A stretch of DNA of 64,000 nucleotides, taken from positions 62,001 to 126,000 of the forward strand of contig JBMYWH010000002.1 in NCBI GenBank assembly GCA_049607205.1, written 5' to 3'. The position numbers were made by a program, and so were the translations under genes. This DNA is from JBELHR01 sp049607205 (GTDB taxonomy: Bacteria; Bacteroidota; Bacteroidia; Flavobacteriales; Flavobacteriaceae). Of this stretch, positions 44,979-53,226 are shown piece by piece (the first letter of the stretch is position 1; each line of letters begins with the position of its first letter). Below the pieces are notes generated by a model. The model saw only the letters and a program-made list of their open reading frames with translations, searched no databases and was not told where the DNA came from.

Positions 44979-45567
44979 GATCAGGTTCTACTTGATGCAT
45001 GGCCTTGTAATAAGCTGCTCTGGAAAGAGGCTCGTATTCCTGTACCTCACCAAGCATTACGATGTCGTCATTTTGAACTTTACGATGTGAAAAGTGAGCT
45101 AGATTTCCTGTTTTAGTACATACCGCATGAACCTTAGTTACATATTCTGCGGTGGCCATTAATGCAGGCATCGGTCCGAAGGGGTTTCCTTTGAAATCCA
45201 TATCTAAGCCTGCTACAATAACGCGGACACCTCTATTGGCAAGATCATTACAAACAGAAACTATTTCATCGTCAAAAAACTGAGCTTCATCAATACCGAC
45301 CACATCGACATCATTGGCTAGAAGGCGAATATTTGCCGCAGCTGGAAGCGGCGTCGAACGGATTTCATTAGAATCGTGAGAAACAACCATTTCTTCATCG
45401 TAGCGATCGTCTACAGAAGGTTTGAAAATTTCAACCTTTTGCTTGGCGAATTGGGCTCTTTTTAGTCTTCTAATAAGCTCTTCAGTTTTACCTGAAAACA
45501 TTGATCCACAGATGACTTCAATCCAACCGAATTGTTCTGAGTGATTTACAGTATTTTCGAGAAACAT
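44968..45567 (-). CDS. tdk: Thymidine kinase
   Basis: This 199-residue salvage enzyme phosphorylates thymidine. The P-loop is CGSMFSGKTEELIRRL (about residues 20-35), Walker B is VVGIDEAQFFDDE (about 88), and the lasso region has VHAVCTKTGNLAHFSHR. In zinc-bearing TK1 proteins the lasso has two CxxC pairs; here the first is CTKT and the second is missing (EYEPLSRAAYYKA), so the zinc site appears to be lost. The start chosen is the ATG at 45567. Confidence 0.92.
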   Translation of the reverse strand: MFLENTVNHSEQFGWIEVICGSMFSGKTEELIRRLKRAQFAKQKVEIFKPSVDDRYDEEMVVSHDSNEIRSTPLPAAANIRLLANDVDVVGIDEAQFFDDEIVSVCNDLANRGVRVIVAGLDMDFKGNPFGPMPALMATAEYVTKVHAVCTKTGNLAHFSHRKVQNDDIVMLGEVQEYEPLSRAAYYKAMHQVEPDHES

Positions 45568-45618
45568 TTTGTAATTTAGGTTCTTGTAAGGTTAAATATT
45601 TTCCGTTTATTGCGCCTA

Positions 45619-45626
45619 CAAATTTA
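45619..45626 (-). promoter_or_regulatory. Candidate -7 box for tdk-alr
   Basis: TAAATTTG on the minus strand lies 51 bases upstream of the tdk ATG in the divergent 99-base gap. There is no TTG at the usual spacing, so support is partial. Confidence 0.35.
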
Positions 45627-45666
45627 TTAAAAATAGCCAATTCCTTGACCCAAACTCATTAAAGTT

Positions 45667-46452
45667 ATGCACAAAAAAATCGAATCTGAATTAATGTCCC
45701 TTGCGCACAGAATTTTGCAAATGAAAAATAAAGAAGATTTAAATGCACTTACTGATAAAGCTAGAGAGGTCTATGAAAGATTGACTTTGTTACAACTAAT
45801 CGATCGATTTGCAGAGCTCCCAACGACAAGTTTGTCTCTAGAGGAGTTGCAGGATGAATTTGACTATGAAAACTTAAAAAATGCACTTAAGGACAATTCC
45901 GATGAGGTTGTGCAAGAATTAGCTGTTCAAGAGACGCCGCTGGAAGAGCCCCAAGAAGCATCGGAAGATTCAGAGGTAGTGATCGATCTATTTTCAGAAA
46001 TGCCGGACAAGGAGATATCTGAAACAGCAGAGTCTGATAAGGATCTGTTTGAAGGGATTGAGGAACTTCAGGGCGCAATTGACTTGGATGTTGCTACGAA
46101 TTTGTTGGAAGGAAATGAAGCTGAATTGGTTCTTGAGCAAAAAGATCAAGTTGTCAATCAAACAATTGACATCGTTGAGCCTCAACAGCCCTCAGTTGGT
46201 AAATCACTGAATGATGTCTTGTTTCAAAAGCAATTACAAGTGGGCTTAAATGATCGAATTGCCTTTGTGAAAAACTTGTTTGATGGTTCTCAGGAAGAGT
46301 TTAATCGTGTGATTTCTCAATTGAATTCTTTTTCTTCTCATCAAGAAGCCTTAGAGTTTATCAATAAAATGGTTAAGCCAGATTATAACTGGAAAGATCA
46401 AGAAGAATTAGAGTTGAGATTGCTTCAATTAATTGAGCGAAAGTTCTCTTAG
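45667..46452 (+). CDS. Conserved acidic protein of unknown function
   Basis: This 261-residue soluble protein has three parts: a helical N-terminus (residues 1-75), a very acidic central segment (about 76-165, rich in Glu, Asp and Gln, likely disordered), and a helical C-terminal domain (about 175-261; LQVGLNDRIAFVKNLFDGSQEEFNRV). Bacteroidota carry proteins of this layout, but I do not recognise a function. Its last 24 bases overlap the 3' end of the convergent Spx/ArsC-like gene. Confidence 0.72.
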   Translation: MHKKIESELMSLAHRILQMKNKEDLNALTDKAREVYERLTLLQLIDRFAELPTTSLSLEELQDEFDYENLKNALKDNSDEVVQELAVQETPLEEPQEASEDSEVVIDLFSEMPDKEISETAESDKDLFEGIEELQGAIDLDVATNLLEGNEAELVLEQKDQVVNQTIDIVEPQQPSVGKSLNDVLFQKQLQVGLNDRIAFVKNLFDGSQEEFNRVISQLNSFSSHQEALEFINKMVKPDYNWKDQEELELRLLQLIERKFS

Positions 46453-46782
46453 TAAGTCTTCTATAGTAGCTTTTGAATTCCCAATAAATAGTTTTTCTCC
46501 TATTTGAAACACAGGTCTCTTTAAAAATGTATAGTGCTCTAAAATCAACTCCTTGATTTGAGCTTCCGATAGTTTCTTATCTTTTAAACCTTGTGATTTA
46601 TAGAGCTGACTTCTTTTGTTTAAAAGGCTTTCATATGATCCACTAAGTGCGTGAAGTTCTTGGAGCTCTTGGTTTGTAATTCCTTGGCTTTTAATTTCTC
46701 TAAGTTCAAAACTACTTAAATCAACTTGTTTCATGATGCGTTTACAAGTATCGCAGGTTTTTAAATAAAATACTCTATTCAT
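46429..46782 (-). CDS. ArsC/Spx-like thioredoxin-fold protein
   Basis: This 117-residue protein matches the arsenate reductase/Spx family. It opens with FYLKTCDTCKRIMKQ, where Cys10 and Cys13 form a CxxC, and has the cis-Pro-like segment FLKRPVFQIGEKLFIGN (about residues 88-104). In flavobacteria such genes are labelled arsenate reductase, but without other ars genes nearby a Spx-like or general redox role is as likely. Confidence 0.8.
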   Translation of the reverse strand: MNRVFYLKTCDTCKRIMKQVDLSSFELREIKSQGITNQELQELHALSGSYESLLNKRSQLYKSQGLKDKKLSEAQIKELILEHYTFLKRPVFQIGEKLFIGNSKATIEDLLRELSLN

Positions 46783-46833
46783 GTCTTGGTTTGATGGGAA
46801 ACTTATATTTTCGTCTAATAATTTTACAATATT

Positions 46834-47289
46834 ATGGATAAAGAATTTGATATCTTCTTAAAAAATAGAAAATTGATTTTGAAGATTGTGTCTGAGATTT
46901 CTTTGGATAGATTGAATCAGATCCCTCAAGGGCATCGCAATACAATTGCATGGAATGTCACCCACCTTTTAGTTACCCAACAATTACTTTGTTATGTAAT
47001 GTCAGGTCTAGACTCTAAGTTACCCAAGTCATTGATTGAAGATTTCAGAAAAGGTACCCAATCGGAATTTGCACTGACCAAGGTCCAGTGGGATGAGATT
47101 AAATCTTGGTTTATCACTTACGCAGAGCAAACAGTAAAAGATTATCAAGCTAAGGTTTTTCAAAGCTATAATTCCTATACCACAAGTTTAGACGTGTCCT
47201 TAAACTCCGTTGAAGATGCTATAAAATTCAACAATTTACACGAAGGTATTCATTTAGGAACTATTCTTTCTCAAAGAAAATTGGTCTAG
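46834..47289 (+). CDS. DinB-like four-helix protein
   Basis: This 151-residue protein has the pattern of the DinB/YfiT metal-binding four-helix bundle: a first helix with HRNTIAWNVTHLLVTQQLL (His in helix 2) and the C-terminal LHEGIHLGTILSQR (two histidines four apart). The three histidines would bind a divalent metal. The family includes thiol transferases, but the substrate here is unknown. It ends one base before the convergent porin-like gene. Confidence 0.78.
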   Translation: MDKEFDIFLKNRKLILKIVSEISLDRLNQIPQGHRNTIAWNVTHLLVTQQLLCYVMSGLDSKLPKSLIEDFRKGTQSEFALTKVQWDEIKSWFITYAEQTVKDYQAKVFQSYNSYTTSLDVSLNSVEDAIKFNNLHEGIHLGTILSQRKLV

Positions 47290-48213
47290 CTATCGAATGT
47301 GATAAACGAGCCCAGCAGAAAGATTTACGATACTCTCCATGGATTGGTTTTGACTCCAAGGCATATTAAGACCATCTAAGTCATCCGAAAGAAACATTTG
47401 AAAATAGGCCTGAGCAACCATTTCTAGATTATTTGTAATATGTATTCTAGTACCACCTTTTACAGTGAAAGAAACGGTGTTAACCCATTCAGGTCTGTTC
47501 ATTCCTGCATATCTCAATAATTGTGCTTGTCTGCTACTACCGGACTCAGTACTCTTATTGATATAGTTGGAAAAGTTACTTAGATTACTTTCAGCAATAG
47601 GATTTAAATTATAGTTAAGCCCATAGTCATTTATGTCTGAATCCGGTACAGGTATTTCATCAGGAGTAATGATGCCGTTTCCATCTCCATAGACTATGTC
47701 ATAGTTTATGCGAGAATTTGTTTGGACATTAGCTCCATTATATTGCATTCCAAAGCCTATAAATGGTGAGATTTTGAATCGCAATCTTCCTCCATAATAC
47801 TGCTGAAGGTTAAACAAATGATATTCAATAGCGGCACCTGCAGTCAGGAGGTTTGTGTATCCAGTTAAGGCTTCCGTTCCTGGGAGCTCACCTGTAAATA
47901 TAGGGTCTCCATCTTTTTCGTGATAATAATCTAGACCAATATAAGTGTAAGAAATGCTTGCGTTTAAGAGCAAGTGGCTATAAAGTCCTTTGAACATCGG
48001 AGACCTAATATCTCTAAAAGCATTATAAAGGTGATAATAATAATCTAGTTCAACATAGCTCCCAAAATTCGCAAAACTACTTTGACTCACTTCAGAGGTT
48101 CCAAAGTCTGTTTGCATGGTTGAGGCACCTATAAAGGCTCCAAAATCATGTTTTACTTGGGAATACGTAGTGATGCAAAAGAGCAATGCGGCGGCAGTGA
48201 TAAGTGTTTTCAA
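47290..48213 (-). CDS. Outer-membrane beta-barrel-like protein of unknown function (THC0290_0291-like)
   Basis: This 307-residue exported protein has a signal peptide (LKTLITAAALLFCITTYSQ) and a body rich in alternating hydrophobic and aromatic strands (LLLNASISYTYIGLDYY, FKISPFIGFGMQYNGANV), ending NLSAGLVYHIR. It looks like a 10-14-strand barrel. The start must be TTG at 48213, because an in-frame TAA lies two codons upstream and no ATG precedes the signal peptide. Flavobacteria have a named family of this type, but my match to it is from memory. Confidence 0.65.
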   Translation of the reverse strand: MKTLITAAALLFCITTYSQVKHDFGAFIGASTMQTDFGTSEVSQSSFANFGSYVELDYYYHLYNAFRDIRSPMFKGLYSHLLLNASISYTYIGLDYYHEKDGDPIFTGELPGTEALTGYTNLLTAGAAIEYHLFNLQQYYGGRLRFKISPFIGFGMQYNGANVQTNSRINYDIVYGDGNGIITPDEIPVPDSDINDYGLNYNLNPIAESNLSNFSNYINKSTESGSSRQAQLLRYAGMNRPEWVNTVSFTVKGGTRIHITNNLEMVAQAYFQMFLSDDLDGLNMPWSQNQSMESIVNLSAGLVYHIR

Positions 48214-48254
48214 GGTTTACTTAAGGGGCTTGGTTCTCCACAAATATAATAAAA

Positions 48255-49859
48255 CTAATCAATTAATTCTAGCACCTCGTTTTCAGACCAATTTGCCCTT
48301 ACCGTAATGTTGGAAGGAAAGTAATAAACGGGTTCTGCTTGTTGCCTTTCTAGGAAATTTCCGGTATCCCAAATTCCATTTTTATTCTCATCTACTTTCA
48401 CTCTCACCATATAATCGCCAGGCTTTATATTCACCCATTTAACCTTTTGATCCGATGTAGTTTTGCTGACTCTGAGGATTTCTTCCTTAGTAGAAAGTAG
48501 CTCAACGATGAGTTGTTCAATCTTGTCAGAATCATTTTTGAAGCTCATACTTAACTCTCCATAATCTTCTAAAGAGCGTGTTCGCAATTTGAAGTTAAGT
48601 GTATCGAGACTCTCTTGGTATAGGGTTTTTATAGCTGATGGAAGAATTTCTATGCGATATTCATTCTTTTCTTGTTTGTCAAATTGAAGTTTTATCCTCC
48701 TAGATTCCTTTATATAATCGAGTTTATATGGGATGTCAATACTATCAATATCTTTAACGCTAAATAAACTACTATCAATACTTGCTAGTGGTTGATTTAG
48801 AGCTAGTTGAAAATCATCTTCTAACTCGAGAATGTTTCGGTTCAAAGATTTAATTGTTAAGGAGTCAAATTTTTTAGTTCTTAATAAAGTAGTAAAGGTA
48901 TCTATCTTTTGATTTTGATAGCTAAGTTTAAACTGTATAGAGTCTTGGAGTTCTCTGTCGTACCAAAAGTTTAGTGTATCTTTATCAGCTTCCTTGATCA
49001 TTGAATATCCCTCTAAGGTGTTCGGTTGAAGAATCTCTAGTTTAAGATCGTTTGGAAGTGGCCCTTCAAAAGGGAAAATAATATGACCTTGAAATAATTC
49101 TTTAGGCGCATAAAGTTTAAAGGGAAGAATTTCTTTAAAGAGAGTTAGTTCTAGAGCAGTTGTGTCTCTAGGAAGTTCAAGAGGTTTCTCTAAAAACCCT
49201 ATGAGATCCTCTTTAGGGTCATAAATATAATTTGAGCTTTTGTCTTGTAAAGCAATGACTTGATAGACTCCGTCTTTAATGTTACTTAGGTTGAATACGG
49301 TGGAATCTAAGGTATTTCCTACATAGAGACCTTTATCTTTATAAACAGTTGAATCTTTGAATGTTGTATCTAAAGGGTAAAGCATTATAGTAGATTCTAT
49401 TGCGGGTGCTATCCCAATGGCATTATTGACACTTCCGTTAATCGAGAGGCTGTCTATATAATCACCCGTAGAAAACACGTATTTAAAGTTTCCATACACA
49501 TTGTTTTCTGCATTGTCTCTTACGCTGTTTCCGAAATTGAAACTATAAGTTGTTTCTGGACTTAAGGTGTCCTTAATTTTGATGGTTATCGTCTTACTTG
49601 CTGATCCAAGAGGTGTGATCTCAGATGGATAATTCAAAGGAGGGGAAACGATAAGTTGTTTGCTTACATCGTCTAATTTGATGTATTCATTGAAAGTTAT
49701 TTTTATTTTTTTAGCATCGAAATTAGTGGTTTCATATTCGGGACTAGCCGATACAAAAACCGGAGGGTCTTCATCCTTGGGCCCCCCTGTTAATGTCCCT
49801 TTTTTTGCACAGGAAGCCAAAACCAAAACAACTACTATTGCGTATACCAAATATTTCAT
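48255..49859 (-). CDS. Ig-like (SbsA-type) domain lipoprotein
   Basis: This 534-residue lipoprotein has signal and lipobox VLVLASCAKKG (Cys17), followed by GGPKDEDPPVFVSASPE, the usual opening of the Bacteroidota Ig-like/SbsA family. Residues 30-130 form the Big_5-type domain (KIKITFNEYIKLDDVSKQ, YSFNFGNSVRDNAEN). The remainder is beta-rich, with a late Ca-binding-like DENKNGIWDTGNF (about 499-511). Its location at the outer membrane is inferred. A -7 box lies only four bases before the ATG, so the mRNA may be leaderless. Confidence 0.8.
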   Translation of the reverse strand: MKYLVYAIVVVLVLASCAKKGTLTGGPKDEDPPVFVSASPEYETTNFDAKKIKITFNEYIKLDDVSKQLIVSPPLNYPSEITPLGSASKTITIKIKDTLSPETTYSFNFGNSVRDNAENNVYGNFKYVFSTGDYIDSLSINGSVNNAIGIAPAIESTIMLYPLDTTFKDSTVYKDKGLYVGNTLDSTVFNLSNIKDGVYQVIALQDKSSNYIYDPKEDLIGFLEKPLELPRDTTALELTLFKEILPFKLYAPKELFQGHIIFPFEGPLPNDLKLEILQPNTLEGYSMIKEADKDTLNFWYDRELQDSIQFKLSYQNQKIDTFTTLLRTKKFDSLTIKSLNRNILELEDDFQLALNQPLASIDSSLFSVKDIDSIDIPYKLDYIKESRRIKLQFDKQEKNEYRIEILPSAIKTLYQESLDTLNFKLRTRSLEDYGELSMSFKNDSDKIEQLIVELLSTKEEILRVSKTTSDQKVKWVNIKPGDYMVRVKVDENKNGIWDTGNFLERQQAEPVYYFPSNITVRANWSENEVLELID

Positions 49860-49863
49860 GCTT

Positions 49864-49871
49864 CAAAAATA
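49864..49871 (-). promoter_or_regulatory. Candidate -7 box giving a leaderless Ig-like lipoprotein mRNA
   Basis: TATTTTTG on the minus strand ends at 49864, four bases before the ATG at 49859. Bacteroidota transcription usually starts about 5-8 bases after this box, which would be at or next to the ATG. No TTG with the usual spacing was found. Confidence 0.45.
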
Positions 49872-49882
49872 ATGTATTTGTT

Positions 49883-50560
49883 TTAATCTACACTAGAAGC
49901 CAAGCATAAGATGGAGATCTTAATGGAATTATGCTTTGGTACCAGGGCGATCATATTTCGCATAGTTGCTCCTGTGGTAATCAGGTCGTCTACGATAAGT
50001 AAGTTTTTGTGATGACCTAGATAATGATTGTTGATTGAAATTTCGAACTTTTCATTATTTTCTCTTGAGAATCGGTTAAGTTCAGATTGACTTTTTCTTT
50101 CTTTGTTTTTGATGAATAAATCTTCCACAAAGGGTGTTTTCAATTGCTTAGCTAAAAGTTTACAAAAAAGACTGAGCTGATTATAACCCCGTTTTTTTCG
50201 TTTATTTTTATGAATTGGGACGCAGCAAATAAGGTCTATAGTTTGTGGTAAGGTTAGCCTTCGATTTGCATGAAGAAAGAGATATTTTGCAACTTGTTCT
50301 TGTCTTGAATATTTTAAACTTTTGATTAACTGTTGTATAGGTGAATTTTGTGAGTATCGATAGAGTATGAAAACATCTGAGACTTCTAGATTATAGTAGG
50401 ACATCCTTTTAACGGACCAAGGAGATTCTTCATAGCTTAAAAGTTGATATTGACAACTTAAACACAAATAATGCAATGAAGGTTCGATTATTAATTTACA
50501 AGCTAAACAAGTGTTTGGGTTTAAATATTGGCATAAATTTTGTATTAGTTTTAATAACAT
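49883..50560 (-). CDS. comF: ComF family phosphoribosyltransferase-like protein
   Basis: This 225-residue protein has an N-terminal zinc-ribbon (NTCLACKLI at Cys18/Cys21 and LCLSCQ at about Cys32/Cys35) and a C-terminal type I phosphoribosyltransferase fold with the PRPP loop LLIVDDLITTGATMRN (about residue 190). ComF proteins take part in natural DNA uptake in several phyla. No other competence gene is adjacent. Confidence 0.87.
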   Translation of the reverse strand: MLLKLIQNLCQYLNPNTCLACKLIIEPSLHYLCLSCQYQLLSYEESPWSVKRMSYYNLEVSDVFILYRYSQNSPIQQLIKSLKYSRQEQVAKYLFLHANRRLTLPQTIDLICCVPIHKNKRKKRGYNQLSLFCKLLAKQLKTPFVEDLFIKNKERKSQSELNRFSRENNEKFEISINNHYLGHHKNLLIVDDLITTGATMRNMIALVPKHNSIKISILCLASSVD

Positions 50561-50683
50561 TGTATTTTTTTAACTTAAAACTTCGAATTTCATAATTATA
50601 TTGTGTGAACTTGAATTTTCACGAAAATTTTAGTCACTTTGATTATACTTTGTATATTCGCAGGTAGAAAACTATTTAATAAT

Positions 50684-51577
50684 ATGGAAAATAAGAATTC
50701 AAAGAATTTAGTTGTTGGATTGGCAGTTGCTGCGGCAATCTTGTTAGGTCTAGCGATTTATGCTTTTGTAGATGGTAACTCTACTAAAGAAGCATTAACA
50801 GCTGAAAAAGTTCAGTTGCAATCTGAGCTTAAAGGTATGACTGCAAAGTATGATCAGGCCTTAAGTGAAAACACATCTATGACTGCATCTTTAAAAGCGG
50901 CTAAGGATGAAGTTACATCTTTATCTGCTGAGTTGGATAAGTTGAAAGCTGACAACGCCAAGCAAATGAAGTACTATAAAGGTCGTGTTTGGAAGTTAAA
51001 GAAAATGAACAAAGAATTGATGGCACAAGTAGATTCTCTTACTGCGGCTAACGAAGCATTGACTGCTGATTTAGTTGTTGCTGGAGAGGTGATTGCTGTG
51101 AAAACTGCTGAAAATGAAGAGTTGACTGTGTTAGCTGCTGAATTGGCTGAAAAAGTTGCTCTAGGTTCTCTATTAGATGTTACTTCAGTATCTGTTGAAG
51201 GAGTGAAGTCTTTATCTTCTGGTGAATTAAAAGTTACTAACCGTTTCAAGAAAGTTGAAGCGATGAAAGTTTCTTTTCACGTAGCTCAAAACTTAATCGC
51301 TAAGCCAGGAGAGCGTGTTGCTTTTGTAGTATTGAAAGATGCTGCTGGTAACGTTGTTGCACCTGCAGGTTCAGTTGATGTTGATGGAGAGTCTAAGTCA
51401 TACACTGATGAGATTGTTGTAGATTATGACAATTCTGAATTGGATGTAATTAGCCTAATCAATGTTGATAAAGGAGTGTTGTCTAAAGGAATCTATACTG
51501 TTGAGGTATACCTTGAGAATGCGTTTGCTGGAGCTGGTGAAGTTGAATTAAAATCTGCTGTATTAGGAATTTTCTAA
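50684..51577 (+). CDS. Single-pass membrane protein with long coiled coil
   Basis: This 297-residue protein has a cytoplasmic start (MENKNSKN), one transmembrane helix at about residues 9-28, a coiled coil at about residues 30-160 (rich in Ala, Glu, Leu and Lys with Asn/Gln breaks), and a C-terminal beta domain (about 175-297) with VTNRFKKVEAMKVSFHVAQN and GIYTVEVYLENAFAG. An in-frame upstream codon at 50639 would add 15 unlikely residues, so I chose the ATG at 50684. The predicted layout suggests an envelope-spanning structural protein; no function is known to me. Confidence 0.75.
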   Translation: MENKNSKNLVVGLAVAAAILLGLAIYAFVDGNSTKEALTAEKVQLQSELKGMTAKYDQALSENTSMTASLKAAKDEVTSLSAELDKLKADNAKQMKYYKGRVWKLKKMNKELMAQVDSLTAANEALTADLVVAGEVIAVKTAENEELTVLAAELAEKVALGSLLDVTSVSVEGVKSLSSGELKVTNRFKKVEAMKVSFHVAQNLIAKPGERVAFVVLKDAAGNVVAPAGSVDVDGESKSYTDEIVVDYDNSELDVISLINVDKGVLSKGIYTVEVYLENAFAGAGEVELKSAVLGIF

Positions 51578-51606
51578 TCGGAGCTAATTAATTGAAAAAA
51601 ATATAA

Positions 51607-51639
51607 GTGGAAACGGCTGTTGCTGTTTCCACTTTTTTT
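51607..51639 (+). terminator. Terminator after the coiled-coil gene
   Basis: The stem GTGGAAAC / GTTTCCAC with a ten-base loop is followed by seven T residues. The T run overlaps the -7 promoter box of glyS. Confidence 0.8.
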
Positions 51640-51646
51640 ATTTTTG
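51639..51646 (+). promoter_or_regulatory. -7 promoter box of glyS, leaderless arrangement
   Basis: TATTTTTG at 51639-51646 is followed by CACCT and then the glyS ATG at 51652, so transcription probably starts at or next to the start codon. A TTG at 51620-51622 gives a 16-base spacer, one less than usual, and lies inside the preceding terminator hairpin. Confidence 0.55.
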
Positions 51647-51651
51647 CACCT

Positions 51652-53196
51652 ATGGCAAAACAAGAAGATCAATTTAAAAAAGTCATATCTCATGCAAAAG
51701 AGTATGGATATGTGTTTCAATCCTCAGAGATATATGATGGATTAAGTGCCGTTTATGATTATGCTCAAAACGGAGTTGAATTAAAGAAGAATATTCGTGA
51801 GTACTGGTGGAAAGCTATGGTACAAATGAATGATAATATTGTGGGTCTGGATGCTTCGATATTGATGCACCCAACGACTTGGAAAGCATCGGGCCATGTT
51901 GATGCTTTTAATGATCCTTTGATAGACAATAAGGATTCTAAAAAGAGATATCGCGCAGACGTACTTATAGAAGACTATGTCGCAAAGATCGAGGCGAAAA
52001 TTGAGAAGGAAGTAAAAAAGGCTGCAAAGCGTTTTGGAGAATCTTTTGATCAAGAAACTTTCGTAAATACTAACCCAAGAGTTTTAGGATATCAAGAGAA
52101 GGCAGATGCTATCTTAAAGCGTATGGGAGCTTCTTTAGAAGCTAATGATTTGGAAGATGTACGAAACCTTATCATTGAATTAGAAATTAGTGATCCTATT
52201 TCGGGGTCTAAGAATTGGACTGAAGTAAAGCAGTTTAATTTAATGTTCGGTACCAAACTTGGAGCTTCTGCAGACACGGCAATGGATTTATATTTGCGTC
52301 CTGAAACGGCCCAAGGTATTTTTGTAAACTTTTTGAATGTTCAAAAGTCATCAAGAATGAAAATTCCTTTTGGTATTGCTCAGACAGGTAAGGCGTTTAG
52401 GAATGAAATTGTAGCTCGTCAATTCATTTTCCGTATGCGTGAATTTGAACAAATGGAAATGCAATTTTTTGTTCGACCAGGAGAACAGAAAAAATGGTAT
52501 GAAAACTGGAAGACTCAACGTATGAAATGGCATCAATCCTTAGGTTTTGGAGCTGAGAATTATCGTTTTCATGATCATGAGAAATTAGCACATTATGCTG
52601 ATGCTGCTGCAGATATTGAATTTCGTTTTCCTTTCGGATTCAAAGAATTAGAAGGTATTCACTCTCGTACTGACTTCGATTTAAAAGCTCATGAAGAATT
52701 TTCTGGAAAGAAATTACAATATTTTGATCATGAAATTAATGAGTCTTACACTCCTTTTGTCGTTGAAACTTCAATTGGATTAGATCGTATGTTTTTAGCG
52801 GTTTTTTCAAAGTCATTAATGGAAGAAACATTAGAAGATGGATCGTCTCGTACAGTTCTTAAATTACCGGCTGTTCTTGCTCCGACCAAAGCAGCGATTC
52901 TACCTTTAGTAAAGAAGGATGGTTTACCGGAAATTGCACATGATATTATGAGTACATTGAAATATGACTTCAACGTAATCTATGATGAAAAGGATGCTAT
53001 CGGTCGTCGTTATAGACGTCAGGATGCAAATGGGACACCACTCTGTATTACTGTGGATCATGACACTAAAGATGATCAATGTGTAACGGTTAGATTCCGT
53101 GATACAATGGAGCAGAAACGCGTTCCGATTTCGGAATTGAGAAACCTGATTTCTGATGAGGTAGCTATGCACAATTGGTTACAAAAACTAGGATAA
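51652..53196 (+). CDS. glyS: Glycyl-tRNA synthetase (alpha2 type)
   Basis: This 514-residue class II synthetase of the homodimeric type has motif 2 in FRNEIVARQFIFRMREFEQ (about residues 247-265), the specific RPETAQGIFVNFLNVQ (about 218-233) and motif 3 near TSIGLDRMFLAVFS (about 374-387). The frame is open upstream to 51607, but that part is the previous terminator, so the ATG at 51652 is the start. The product charges tRNA-Gly in the cytoplasm. Confidence 0.96.
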   Translation: MAKQEDQFKKVISHAKEYGYVFQSSEIYDGLSAVYDYAQNGVELKKNIREYWWKAMVQMNDNIVGLDASILMHPTTWKASGHVDAFNDPLIDNKDSKKRYRADVLIEDYVAKIEAKIEKEVKKAAKRFGESFDQETFVNTNPRVLGYQEKADAILKRMGASLEANDLEDVRNLIIELEISDPISGSKNWTEVKQFNLMFGTKLGASADTAMDLYLRPETAQGIFVNFLNVQKSSRMKIPFGIAQTGKAFRNEIVARQFIFRMREFEQMEMQFFVRPGEQKKWYENWKTQRMKWHQSLGFGAENYRFHDHEKLAHYADAAADIEFRFPFGFKELEGIHSRTDFDLKAHEEFSGKKLQYFDHEINESYTPFVVETSIGLDRMFLAVFSKSLMEETLEDGSSRTVLKLPAVLAPTKAAILPLVKKDGLPEIAHDIMSTLKYDFNVIYDEKDAIGRRYRRQDANGTPLCITVDHDTKDDQCVTVRFRDTMEQKRVPISELRNLISDEVAMHNWLQKLG

Positions 53197-53226
53197 AAAA
53201 AGCGACTCAATCGAGTCGCTTTTTTT
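53194..53226. terminator. Shared terminator of glyS and tatD
   Basis: The stem AGCGACTC / GAGTCGCT with a short loop, flanked by A7 and T7, lies between the convergent genes and includes the end of tatD's stop region. Confidence 0.88.

Noticed and set aside
50639..50683. Longer N-terminus for the coiled-coil membrane protein
   Set aside because: The added residues precede a natural start MENKNSKN with a membrane helix at the normal distance.
51607..51651. Longer N-terminus for glycyl-tRNA synthetase
   Set aside because: The added 15 codons consist of the hairpin terminator and promoter box; the ATG at 51652 gives the usual start MAKQEDQF.
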